A DNA stretch of 5,228 bases. It comes from Bacteroidia bacterium. Lineage in GTDB: Bacteria > Bacteroidota > Bacteroidia > Bacteroidales > BM523. Below are positions 1 to 5,228 of this stretch, one piece after another. The position numbers and the translations under genes were made by a program. Each line of letters starts with the position of its first letter. Within the stretch, counting starts at the first letter, position 1. The notes beneath the pieces were generated by a model, which searched no databases, was not told the DNA's origin, and saw only the letters and a list, made by a program, of their open reading frames with translations. The stretch spans positions 1-5,228 of the forward strand of contig JACQWN010000580.1 in NCBI GenBank assembly GCA_016209245.1. Reading direction: 5' to 3'.

Positions 1-2737
1 CGCAATGAGTGTAATTAAGTCCATCGCTAACCCTTATAGTGAGAGAAAAACTTGTTGTTAGCTCGTAGTCAATAGCTGTCTGCAGGGTAATTGCTCCTGT
101 TTGGGGAGCAATGGAAAATTTATTTAAGCTGTTTCCTGAAATAATGGAATAAGCAAGTGCTGTTCCGGCATCGGCATCAGAGGCAGATATGGTATGAATT
201 AAAGTACCTGTGGCAGTAAGTTCGGAAATGCTGACATCAGCATCTAATGCAATCGGTGTTTCATCGTTTACATCGGTAATCATAATAGTGAAAAAAGTAT
301 TTACAACATGTACACCGTCATTAACCGATATCATCAAATTGTACTGTTGGCTTGTTTCAAAATCAATGGCTGTAGCCAAAGTTAAAATGCCATTGGAAGA
401 AAGAGAGAAAGTCCCTTGGTTATTACCGGACACGATTTGATAGGAAAAGATAGTGTTTGCATCGCTATCGGTAGCGACGAATGTAGCTAAGGTAGTACCT
501 GTAAGAGTTGTTTCAGGAATGCTGATCGTATCGTTTTCCGTTACAAAAACAGGCGTTTCATCATTCAAATCAATCAGGCTAATGTTCAATACGGCTATAG
601 CAGTATTTAAACCGTCGGATACCGTAATTTCAAGCTGGTAGCCAGGCAGTGTTTCAAAATCAATGGCTGCAATCAACCTGACTATACCGGTAGATGGGTT
701 AATTTGAAAAGCATTACCTGTATTACCATTTGTGATAGAATAAGAAAAAGCAGTAAGTTCGTCTGCATCGCTTGCCTGAAATTGGTGAATGAAAGTATTA
801 AGAGCGGCGTTTTCGTTGATAGAAACGGAAGCGGAAGCCAGCACAGGAATATTATCGTTCTCGTTGGTAACAATGATATAGTAAGTTCCGGTTCCGGTAT
901 GAATACTATCCGTGACATTTATGGTTAACATATAAGAAGAAGTGGTTTCGTAATCTAAAGGGCCGACCAAGCTCAGAACGCCTGTATTGGGATTTAAAAA
1001 GAATTTGTTTTCATCGTTACCGGAAAAAATCGAATATTCCAACACGGCCTGAGCATCAATGGTAGTAGCAATAACGGTATCTAACACATTTCCGGCAGTA
1101 AACAGTTCGGAAACAGAAAGTACTTTACTTGTTACAACCGGGGTATAGTCTAATTCATCAAGTACATTAATAATGACGGTTCCATAACCTGTATTAAGCT
1201 CTTGGTCTTTTACCTCAATAGTGAGGGTATAGGAAGTGGTAACTTCAAAGTTGAGAGATGCAATAAGACTAATAACGCCGGTTGTAGCAGAAATGGCAAA
1301 TTTACTCTCCGTATTGCCGGCTGTAATGGCATAAGAAAAAACGGAACCTGCATCGGCGTCGTTGGCATATACCGTATATAATGAAGAACCTATGGTTTCA
1401 AGTTCATTCACAGATATTTCCGCATCGGTTACCACAGGCACTTCATCATTTTCATCCAGGACAGCGACATAAATAATACAATACGCTATATTTGCACCAT
1501 CGTTCACCGAAATACCCAGGCTGTAATTTGTAAGGGTTTCAAAATCAAGAAGATTATTTACGGTTATTGCACCTGTGTTTGCGTTAATTGCAAAAGCATT
1601 TCCTGTATTTCCACCGGTAATTGCAAAAGTGAAAGCAGAGTTAGTGTCCGCGTCGGTAGCCACAACGGTATATACAGGACTTCCCAAAGTAGCTGTTTCA
1701 GAAATACTGACATTGGCATCTGCCACTACAGGGATTTCATCGTTAAGGTCATTGACATTGACAATAAAATTCTGTTCAATGGTTCCGCCATTGCCATCGT
1801 CGGCAGTCACCCTGATACTGTATCCGGTTTTGTTTTCGAAATCCAAGCTTGTATTTGTTTTTAGCTGGTTGCCTGAAATTAAAAATGAAAGGTTGTCGGT
1901 GTCACCCTGTCCTGAGCAGAAATAATAAGTATGAGTTGTATCATCGGGATCAACAGTTGAAAATGTGCCGGCTACAGTACCCACGGGTGAGTTTTCATTT
2001 ACACCGGAAGAAGAAAAATTCAAAGCCACAGGAGATGCGTTTGCATAGCTCACTTTAACAACATAGATTGTGGATGTAGATTCATCTGCGGCGATTACGG
2101 TATAAGTAACGGGGTTAGTAAAATTATTAGGTGTGATTCCGCTTTGCTGCACAATTGCGTTTACTTTCACTACGGCATCCACCGATGCTGTGTAAGTAGC
2201 AATGTTGCCGGTAAGGTTGGCATCGGTAGGGTCATATTCTACCACAGCAAAAATTGAATCATTTGAAAACACCGAGCCGCCTACCTGGTTTTGCAGTTCG
2301 TAAGTGAGAATTTCAGCTTCGTTGTTAAGAGTAGGGCTTGAAACCACATACGGTTGGGATGGCGACCCTAATGTTCCGTTAATAGAAAAATTTATCGCTT
2401 GTGGTACAATGTAAACCGAATCTTCGGAAGCATCATAAATTTTAAAGCTGATAATAGCCGAAGGTGTATTACTGTAAATCATCAGATATACAAGATACCT
2501 GCCAACTGATGCATTATAAACAGGATTCGTCACACCTCTGCAGGATGTATCAACAAAAGCACCAATCATATCATTGGGATCCGAAGATTCGTTTCCACTT
2601 GTATTCAGTGGACCCACTAAAGTCATTGAATACTGGTAATCACCGGGATTGACTGTCCAGTTTGGCGCCTGCGCCATTGCTGTAGTTACCGTAAACAGCA
2701 AAACAATAATTGAAAAAAATAAAAAATTCGCTTTCAT
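1..2737 (-). CDS. Secreted cadherin-repeat surface protein (3' end outside window)
   Basis: The minus-strand frame is open from ATG at 2737 to the left edge, giving 912 complete codons with no stop, so the gene is truncated at its 3' end. Domains in order: signal peptide (residues 1-22), WTVNP/CRGV module (26-134), DUF5018-like beta-sandwich (138-230), and cadherin-like repeats from 233 onward, six complete and a seventh cut at the edge. The repeats carry the family hallmarks: a glutamate early in the repeat, DAD, LDFE/IDFE, a GN..NxFxI..TG strand pattern, and DxNDE(T/I/V)P linkers that normally bind calcium. The start at 2737 is chosen because it yields a complete signal peptide; no Shine-Dalgarno precedes it, as is usual in Bacteroidota. 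The protein is inferred to be extracellular or surface-attached, probably adhesive or structural. A C-terminal T9SS sorting domain is expected beyond the edge but not seen. No enzyme domain is visible. The exact ligand and function are unknown. Confidence 0.93.
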   Translation of the reverse strand, partial: MKANFLFFSIIVLLFTVTTAMAQAPNWTVNPGDYQYSMTLVGPLNTSGNESSDPNDMIGAFVDTSCRGVTNPVYNASVGRYLVYLMIYSNTPSAIISFKIYDASEDSVYIVPQAINFSINGTLGSPSQPYVVSSPTLNNEAEILTYELQNQVGGSVFSNDSIFAVVEYDPTDANLTGNIATYTASVDAVVKVNAIVQQSGITPNNFTNPVTYTVIAADESTSTIYVVKVSYANASPVALNFSSSGVNENSPVGTVAGTFSTVDPDDTTHTYYFCSGQGDTDNLSFLISGNQLKTNTSLDFENKTGYSIRVTADDGNGGTIEQNFIVNVNDLNDEIPVVADANVSISETATLGSPVYTVVATDADTNSAFTFAITGGNTGNAFAINANTGAITVNNLLDFETLTNYSLGISVNDGANIAYCIIYVAVLDENDEVPVVTDAEISVNELETIGSSLYTVYANDADAGSVFSYAITAGNTESKFAISATTGVISLIASLNFEVTTSYTLTIEVKDQELNTGYGTVIINVLDELDYTPVVTSKVLSVSELFTAGNVLDTVIATTIDAQAVLEYSIFSGNDENKFFLNPNTGVLSLVGPLDYETTSSYMLTINVTDSIHTGTGTYYIIVTNENDNIPVLASASVSINENAALNTFIHQFQASDADELTAFSYSITNGNTGNAFQINPSTGIVRLIAAIDFETLPGYQLEITVSDGLNTAIAVLNISLIDLNDETPVFVTENDTISIPETTLTGTTLATFVATDSDANTIFSYQIVSGNNQGTFSLSSNGILTLATAIDFETSQQYNLMISVNDGVHVVNTFFTIMITDVNDETPIALDADVSISELTATGTLIHTISASDADAGTALAYSIISGNSLNKFSIAPQTGAITLQTAIDYELTTSFSLTIRVSDGLNYTHC
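2..2041 (-). repeat. Cadherin-like repeat array, seven units (last one cut)
   Basis: Units lie at residues 233-336, 337-434, 435-533, 534-631, 632-729, 730-828 and 829-912+, so they are 104, 98, 99, 98, 98 and 99 residues long plus a partial one. Approximate minus-strand spans are 2041-1730, 1729-1436, 1435-1139, 1138-845, 844-551, 550-254 and 253-2. Units 2, 3 and 5-7 keep an acidic D-x-D (DAD or DSD), and most keep a (L/I)D(F/Y)E motif. Linkers after units 1, 2, 5 and 6 end in NDE-x-P. Such linkers usually bind calcium and stiffen the rod. Unit 4 is the most divergent. Confidence 0.85.
2048..2326 (-). other. DUF5018-like beta-sandwich domain
   Basis: Residues 138-230 show the pattern NNEAEILTYELQNQVGGSV, then IATYTASVDAVVKVNAIVQQ, then SGITPNNFTNPVTYTVIAAD, then TSTIYVVKVS. 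The 'E-I-L-x-Y-x-L-x-x-Q' opening, the 'Q-x-S-G-x-T-x-N-x-F-T-x-P-V-T-Y-T-V' middle and the 'Y-x-V-x-V' end resemble DUF5018-type repeats found in secreted Bacteroidota proteins. It bridges the CRGV module and the cadherin array. The role is unknown and probably structural. Confidence 0.6.
2336..2662 (-). repeat. WTVNP/CRGV module, copy in downstream gene
   Basis: Residues 26-134 begin NWTVNPGDYQYSMTLVGPL, pass through DMIGAFVDTSCRGVTN and VYLMIYSN, and end LGSPSQPYVVSS. This is the closest match to residues 294-407 of the upstream protein, and the resemblance extends to the DNA around the WTVNP codons (2645-2659 compared with 4317-4331). The loop cysteine is Cys66. It sits directly after the signal peptide, so here it is the N-terminal domain of the mature protein. 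Confidence 0.75.
2672..2737 (-). other. Signal peptide of cadherin-repeat protein
   Basis: Residues 1-22 have a short basic start (MKAN), a hydrophobic core (FLFFSIIVLLFTV) and an A-x-A-type site (AMA) followed by glutamine, giving cleavage before Gln23. Gln directly after the cleavage site is common in exported Bacteroidota proteins, where it can become pyroglutamate. There is no lipobox cysteine, so signal peptidase I processing is inferred rather than lipoprotein anchoring. Confidence 0.9.
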
Positions 2738-2745
2738 TTTAAAAT

Positions 2746-2762
2746 ATTATTAAATTAATAAT
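2746..2762. repeat. 17-bp AT-only perfect palindrome
   Basis: The sequence has 8-bp arms (ATTATTAA and TTAATAAT) around a single central A. It lies 9 bases upstream of the ATG at 2737, between the candidate -7 element and the start codon. It could be a weak protein-binding site or leader structure, but with only A and T it would form a very weak hairpin and may be chance. Confidence 0.4.
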
Positions 2763-2782
2763 TAATATACTATTTAGAGTGG

Positions 2783-2790
2783 CAAATATA
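2783..2790 (-). promoter_or_regulatory. Candidate Bacteroidota -7 promoter element
   Basis: On the minus strand the bases read TATATTTG, an exact match to the Bacteroidota -7 consensus TAnnTTTG. It lies 45 bases upstream of the ATG at 2737, which would give a leader of roughly 40 bases. A supporting -33 TTTG at the usual spacing of about 19-21 bases is not seen; the nearest TTG is about 29 bases upstream. In such AT-rich sequence a chance match is easy, so the call is tentative. Confidence 0.35.
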
Positions 2791-2798
2791 TTTAATCT

Positions 2799-5228
2799 TT
2801 ATTTGATTTTTGATACTTTCAATATTTTTGAAAATGCTCCATTTTTAAGTTCGACAAAATAGATTCCATCCGGAATATTTGTACCGGCTTCGGAAGTCTG
2901 CCAGATAAGTTGATAATGTCCTGCTTCGTGATGCCTGTTGCTAAGCACGGAGACCACTTCGCCCAGTATATTGTAAACCTGGATTCTGACATTACCTGCG
3001 TCAGAAATATCGTAAAACAATTTGATTTGATTTACAAAGGGGTTTGGATACGCATGAATATCATTACCTTGTGTAGTATTCTCATAGAATCCTTCAATAG
3101 TCAGAACAATTGGCAAGGAGGGAGAACCGACTATTCCGTTGGGCTGATAATTAACTTCTTCAACAATATTATAAATTGTACCATTTTCTGCTTCAGCTTT
3201 AAAAGTAATATTGTTCAACCCCGAGTTGCTAAATGCCGTTAAGAAGTAGTTATGGTTTCCGGAAGCATTGTTCCATGTAGCTGGCGTTACTCCCACACAA
3301 ATACTATCTTCATAAGCAAGCAAAGTCATTTCTTGTATTACAGGGACGCCATATTCGTTTTGCAATATACCGGAAATCGTCATATTCAACATATAGTTTT
3401 TGCAATTGATATTGTACTTTTCATACAAATCAGCCATTTTATCGCCTGTAAAGGAGAAACCGCTTTTCGTTCCGAATTCGGGGTAATATAATATGCCGGG
3501 TGCATTTGCATAATACATATAACCGACAAAAGGTTTCATGTAATCTAAGTTACCTATCCATCCGGTATAATTATCATACATTGCAAACGAACTCTGGCAT
3601 TTGATGACATCCCCCTGTGAAGGCGACAAACTTGCCAATGCCTCATCCACAGAAATATTCAAAGCCGGCAGATAGCCCAGATAATTCCAACCGGTTGATA
3701 TAGAAATAGGAGTTGTTAAGGGGTTAATCCGGTTTCCGACAACAGTAAGTGTCTGTGCGTTTGCTGATTTCACAAGGTACATACTTTCATTTTTTATCCC
3801 CCCATGTGCAGAAAGACTTCCTGACCAGCCATAGATGGCATCATAGATTTCGAAGTACTGCTTATCTTTTACCTGATCTCCATGCACCATGTTCATTCCA
3901 TCAAAGAGCCAGTTGATATTCGCCTGTTTGTAGCTGTTAAGGTTCAAAGATAGCCAGTTCCATCCGGCATAGAGAGGAATATCCTCCTGATAAGTGCCCA
4001 AAGCTCTGATAATAACAGGGTTTGAAGGAGTTCCGTGAATACTGTTGGAAAGGAAGGTATCAATGGGTAAAACTTCGGTATGTATCACGCCTTCTCCGGC
4101 ATTCCAGACTTTGTACAGGATTTGTTCACCATAAGCCACGTTACTGTAAATGGTAAGGTTCACCTCAAACATGTCGTAGGATTTCACGTAAGTCGAATTG
4201 GCCACGCCGCGACATTCGCCATCAACAAAGGCAGCGACTTTATCATCGGAGTTGGTGGAGAAAGTCTGATCGAACTGTATTTGTCCGATAACATTCATGG
4301 AGTACTGAAAATCTGTGGGATTAACTGTCCATGATGGTGAGGTTTTTCTTACTTTCAGCGAGATGCTCAATTGTTCGTTGTAGCCGAAATCTGAGGTAAG
4401 GAAAACCGAGGCTTCATAGTCTCCGATATTTACAACAGGACTAACGGTAAAAGTTATTGTTTGGTAATTATCCGGGCTTAAAGTACCGCCGGTTTCAGAG
4501 GCAGTGAGCCATGCCGGAAGATTAGATATGCTGAAGTTCTGGTCGGTGCCGCCAATATTTAAAATGTCAACGTCAAATGTAAGTTCAGCGTATAATAACT
4601 TTTCAAAGTACAGCCGGTCGGCATCCCAGATAACGGTATTTTTCTTAACATAAGCGGTCCATGTAACCGGTGAGGCAATTCTGTTTTCGCGAAGGTCTTC
4701 AACCCGGTCAACTGTAAATTCAAGGATACATCTTTCTATGGCAGAAGGTTGTTCGTTAACGGTGATAACTATTTGGTCTTCGTTAACTACCCAGTTATAC
4801 GCAATTTGCTGAACGGGGCGAGCGTCTTTCAGGTTTGGCACATCTACATTTGTCGCATTTCCTCCAACGGCGGTAGCCACTAAACTGGAACCTTCCACCT
4901 GGTCGTCAAGATTTGAAATGAGATCTGTGCCTAAAAAGTTATAAATATCCAAGGGATAATATGCGAGAAGCCCCATTTCATCGCCTTTCAGCTTGGAGTT
5001 CATATCCATATTAAGCTGCTTTACTGTGCGGGCTAAATTCCATATCCTCACTTCATCCATATTTCCGGTGAAGAAATCGTAATAGCTTATGAAGACAGAG
5101 GTTTGCTGCCTTCTGGCGCCCAATGCCATCTCGGCGCCTACCAAACCGCCAAAAAACATGCTTTGTTCGTATTTAACCAGGCTGCCGTCAATATATATCG
5201 AGGTATTGGCTTTTCGGTTCATGACAAG
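2799..5228 (-). CDS. T9SS-secreted multidomain LamG/Ig-like protein (5' end outside window)
   Basis: The frame is open from the right edge to TAA at 2799-2801, giving 809 residues. The in-frame ATG at 5222 is not the real start: it falls inside a LamG-type strand (VMNRKANTSIYIDGSLV), so the gene continues upstream. Residues are counted from that Met. Order: LamG/concanavalin-like end (1-92, with hallmark GNMDEVRIWNLART), SbsA-like Ig region (about 132-207, EQPSAIERCILEFTV), BACON-like Ig domain (about 211-292, NLPAWLTASETGGTLSP), WTVNP/CRGV module (294-407), two GWNW repeats (416-497 and 507-583), degenerate CRGV module (611-711), and T9SS type A sorting domain (722-807). It is inferred to be exported through the outer membrane by T9SS and then attached or released. 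LamG domains often bind carbohydrate or protein, but no ligand or catalytic residues are evident here. It lies 61 bases upstream of the cadherin-repeat gene in the same direction. Confidence 0.93.
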   Translation of the reverse strand, partial: LVMNRKANTSIYIDGSLVKYEQSMFFGGLVGAEMALGARRQQTSVFISYYDFFTGNMDEVRIWNLARTVKQLNMDMNSKLKGDEMGLLAYYPLDIYNFLGTDLISNLDDQVEGSSLVATAVGGNATNVDVPNLKDARPVQQIAYNWVVNEDQIVITVNEQPSAIERCILEFTVDRVEDLRENRIASPVTWTAYVKKNTVIWDADRLYFEKLLYAELTFDVDILNIGGTDQNFSISNLPAWLTASETGGTLSPDNYQTITFTVSPVVNIGDYEASVFLTSDFGYNEQLSISLKVRKTSPSWTVNPTDFQYSMNVIGQIQFDQTFSTNSDDKVAAFVDGECRGVANSTYVKSYDMFEVNLTIYSNVAYGEQILYKVWNAGEGVIHTEVLPIDTFLSNSIHGTPSNPVIIRALGTYQEDIPLYAGWNWLSLNLNSYKQANINWLFDGMNMVHGDQVKDKQYFEIYDAIYGWSGSLSAHGGIKNESMYLVKSANAQTLTVVGNRINPLTTPISISTGWNYLGYLPALNISVDEALASLSPSQGDVIKCQSSFAMYDNYTGWIGNLDYMKPFVGYMYYANAPGILYYPEFGTKSGFSFTGDKMADLYEKYNINCKNYMLNMTISGILQNEYGVPVIQEMTLLAYEDSICVGVTPATWNNASGNHNYFLTAFSNSGLNNITFKAEAENGTIYNIVEEVNYQPNGIVGSPSLPIVLTIEGFYENTTQGNDIHAYPNPFVNQIKLFYDISDAGNVRIQVYNILGEVVSVLSNRHHEAGHYQLIWQTSEAGTNIPDGIYFVELKNGAFSKILKVSKIK
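2802..3059 (-). other. T9SS type A C-terminal sorting domain
   Basis: The last 86 residues start HAYPNPFVNQIKLFY, continue VRIQVYNILGEVV and AGHYQLIWQT, and end DGIYFVELKNG followed by KILKVSKIK. The YPNPF start, the 'V-x-x-Y-x-(I/L)-L-G-x-x-V' strand, the 'P-x-G-I-Y-F-V-x-(L/I)' strand and the basic 'K-(I/V)-x-K' tail are the signature of the type A sorting domain (TIGR04183 family), which directs export across the outer membrane and is usually cleaved on the surface. This is the strongest taxonomic marker in the window. Confidence 0.95.
3090..3392 (-). repeat. Degenerate WTVNP/CRGV module
   Basis: Residues 611-711 lack the WTVNP opening but keep the rest of the module: MTLLAYEDSICVGVTPATW aligns with the AAFVDGECRGVAN segment, NHNYFLTAFSN aligns with the VNLTIYSN strand, and GSPSLPIVLTIEG matches the HGTPSNPVIIRA end. 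The loop cysteine (Cys642) is kept. It directly precedes the sorting domain, so it may act as the last structural unit before the T9SS signal. Homology is inferred from motif order and spacing. Confidence 0.6.
3474..3977 (-). repeat. Two tandem GWNW-type repeats
   Basis: Residues 416-497 and 507-583 align as two roughly 80-residue units. Unit 1 has LYAGWNWLSLNL, then FEIYDAIYGWSGSL, then NESMYLVKS. Unit 2 has ISTGWNYLGYLPA, then GDVIKCQSSFAMYDNYTGWIGNL, then PFVGYMYYAN. Both follow the order GWN(W/Y)-L, an inner dipping strand with (Y/A)-x-Y-D, GW-(S/I)-G-(S/N)-L, and a final '-Y-(L/M)-' strand. This repeat is common in large secreted proteins of Bacteroidota and relatives. The units cover nearly all of the span between the two flanking modules, so they look like an internal duplication. 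Confidence 0.75.
4002..4343 (-). repeat. WTVNP/CRGV module, copy in upstream gene
   Basis: Residues 294-407 begin SWTVNPTDFQYSMNVIGQ, pass through VAAFVDGECRGVAN and VNLTIYSN, and end HGTPSNPVIIRA. The same order of motifs opens the mature part of the downstream protein (2336-2662), and a degenerate version occurs later in this protein (3090-3392). A single cysteine (Cys337) sits in the CRGV loop. I recognise it as a recurrent block in secreted Bacteroidota proteins but cannot give it a family name or function. Confidence 0.75.
4347..4592 (-). other. BACON-like Ig-fold domain
   Basis: Residues 211-292 read as a beta-sandwich: LTFDVDILNIGG, then ISNLPAWLTASETGGTLSP, then TITFTVSP, then GDYEASVFLTSD, then LSISLKV. 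The pattern 'L-P-x-W-L-x-(5-8)-G-x-L-x-P' followed by 'G-x-Y-x-A-x-(V/I)' is typical of BACON and related Ig-like domains with a structural or ligand-presenting role. Whether a profile would assign BACON or another Ig family is not decided by eye. Confidence 0.6.
4602..4829 (-). other. SbsA-like Ig region following the LamG domain
   Basis: Residues 132-207 of the upstream protein contain VNEDQIVITV, then EQPSAIERCILEFTV, VEDLREN and SPVTWTAYV. An 'E-x-x-x-I-E-x-C-x-L-x-F-T-V' strand followed by 'V-x-D-L-x-x-N' and a 'P-V-T-W-T-A-Y-V' strand resembles bacterial Ig-like domains of the SbsA type (Big_5), which often follow LamG in large secreted Bacteroidota proteins. The assignment is by pattern only. 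Confidence 0.55.
4947..5228 (-). other. LamG/concanavalin A-like domain, C-terminal part
   Basis: The encoded segment has the pattern of the last strands of a LamG_3-type jelly roll: a hydrophobic strand followed by SIYIDGSLV, then GNMDEVRIWNLART, then GLLAYYPLD. The motif G-x-(I/M)DEVRIWN-x-ART is the most recognisable signature of this family. The first half of the domain must lie beyond the right edge. Confidence 0.85.

Larger units (their letters stand above)
2738..2798. other. 61-bp AT-rich intergenic spacer
   Basis: The gap between the TAA of the upstream gene and the ATG of the downstream gene is almost entirely A and T, in contrast with the mixed composition of both genes. No GC-rich hairpin followed by a T-run is present, so there is no convincing intrinsic terminator between the two genes. 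Read-through transcription into the cadherin-repeat gene is therefore possible. The spacer also holds a possible -7 promoter element and a short palindrome. Confidence 0.85.

Noticed and set aside
682..918. Minus-strand 78-codon ORF in a different frame inside the cadherin repeats
   Set aside because: It overlaps the continuous cadherin frame on the same strand and looks like a frame shadow.
1..2041. Roughly 297-bp periodicity as a DNA-level tandem repeat or CRISPR-like array
   Set aside because: The period matches 98-99 codon cadherin units; DNA identity is low between most units and there are no short direct repeats with unique spacers.
210..2652. Several plus-strand ORFs of 62-116 codons across the cadherin gene
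   Set aside because: They lie antisense to a strongly supported minus-strand coding frame, their products are low-complexity V/S/T-rich shadows of the repeats, and none has a recognisable domain or start signal.
2746..2762. Palindrome as a terminator of the upstream gene
   Set aside because: It is made only of A and T, is short, and is not followed by a T-run in the transcript direction, so it would not make a stable terminator.
2910..4334. Plus-strand ORFs of 79-110 codons opposite the upstream gene
   Set aside because: Antisense to a frame with clear domains and a sorting domain; their translations show no family pattern.
5220..5222. ATG at 5222 as the start of the upstream gene
   Set aside because: The frame stays open to the edge (Leu-Val before the Met) and the residues lie in the middle of a LamG-type domain with no signal peptide, so the true start is outside.

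Overview
The window looks like chromosomal DNA of a Bacteroidota bacterium. The evidence is a type IX secretion (T9SS) sorting domain at the end of one gene, domain types common in secreted Bacteroidota proteins (LamG-like, GWNW repeats, DUF5018-like, cadherin-like), an AT-only stretch with no Shine-Dalgarno before a start codon, and one match to the Bacteroidota -7 promoter consensus. The species cannot be named from this sequence.

Both genes lie on the minus strand in tandem, and both are cut by the window edges. The upstream gene (2799-5228) lacks its 5' end. It encodes the last 809 residues of a large secreted multidomain protein: the end of a LamG/concanavalin-like domain, a SbsA-type Ig-like region, a BACON-like Ig domain, a WTVNP/CRGV module, two tandem GWNW repeats, a second degenerate copy of the CRGV module, and a C-terminal T9SS type A sorting domain. 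After 61 AT-rich bases comes the downstream gene (1-2737), which lacks its 3' end. It begins with a clear signal peptide, then a further copy of the WTVNP/CRGV module, a DUF5018-like domain, and at least seven cadherin-like repeats of 98-104 residues running off the left edge.

The two proteins share the roughly 110-residue WTVNP/CRGV module and appear to be co-oriented cell-surface or extracellular proteins, probably with adhesive or structural roles. They may be co-transcribed, although a possible promoter between them could also drive the downstream gene alone. The plus strand holds no convincing genes. I found no RNA genes, mobile elements, CRISPR arrays or clear terminators. The most useful leads are the shared CRGV module, a weakened calcium site pattern around cadherin repeat 4, and the fine structure of the repeats. 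I see no evidence of a wholly new system.
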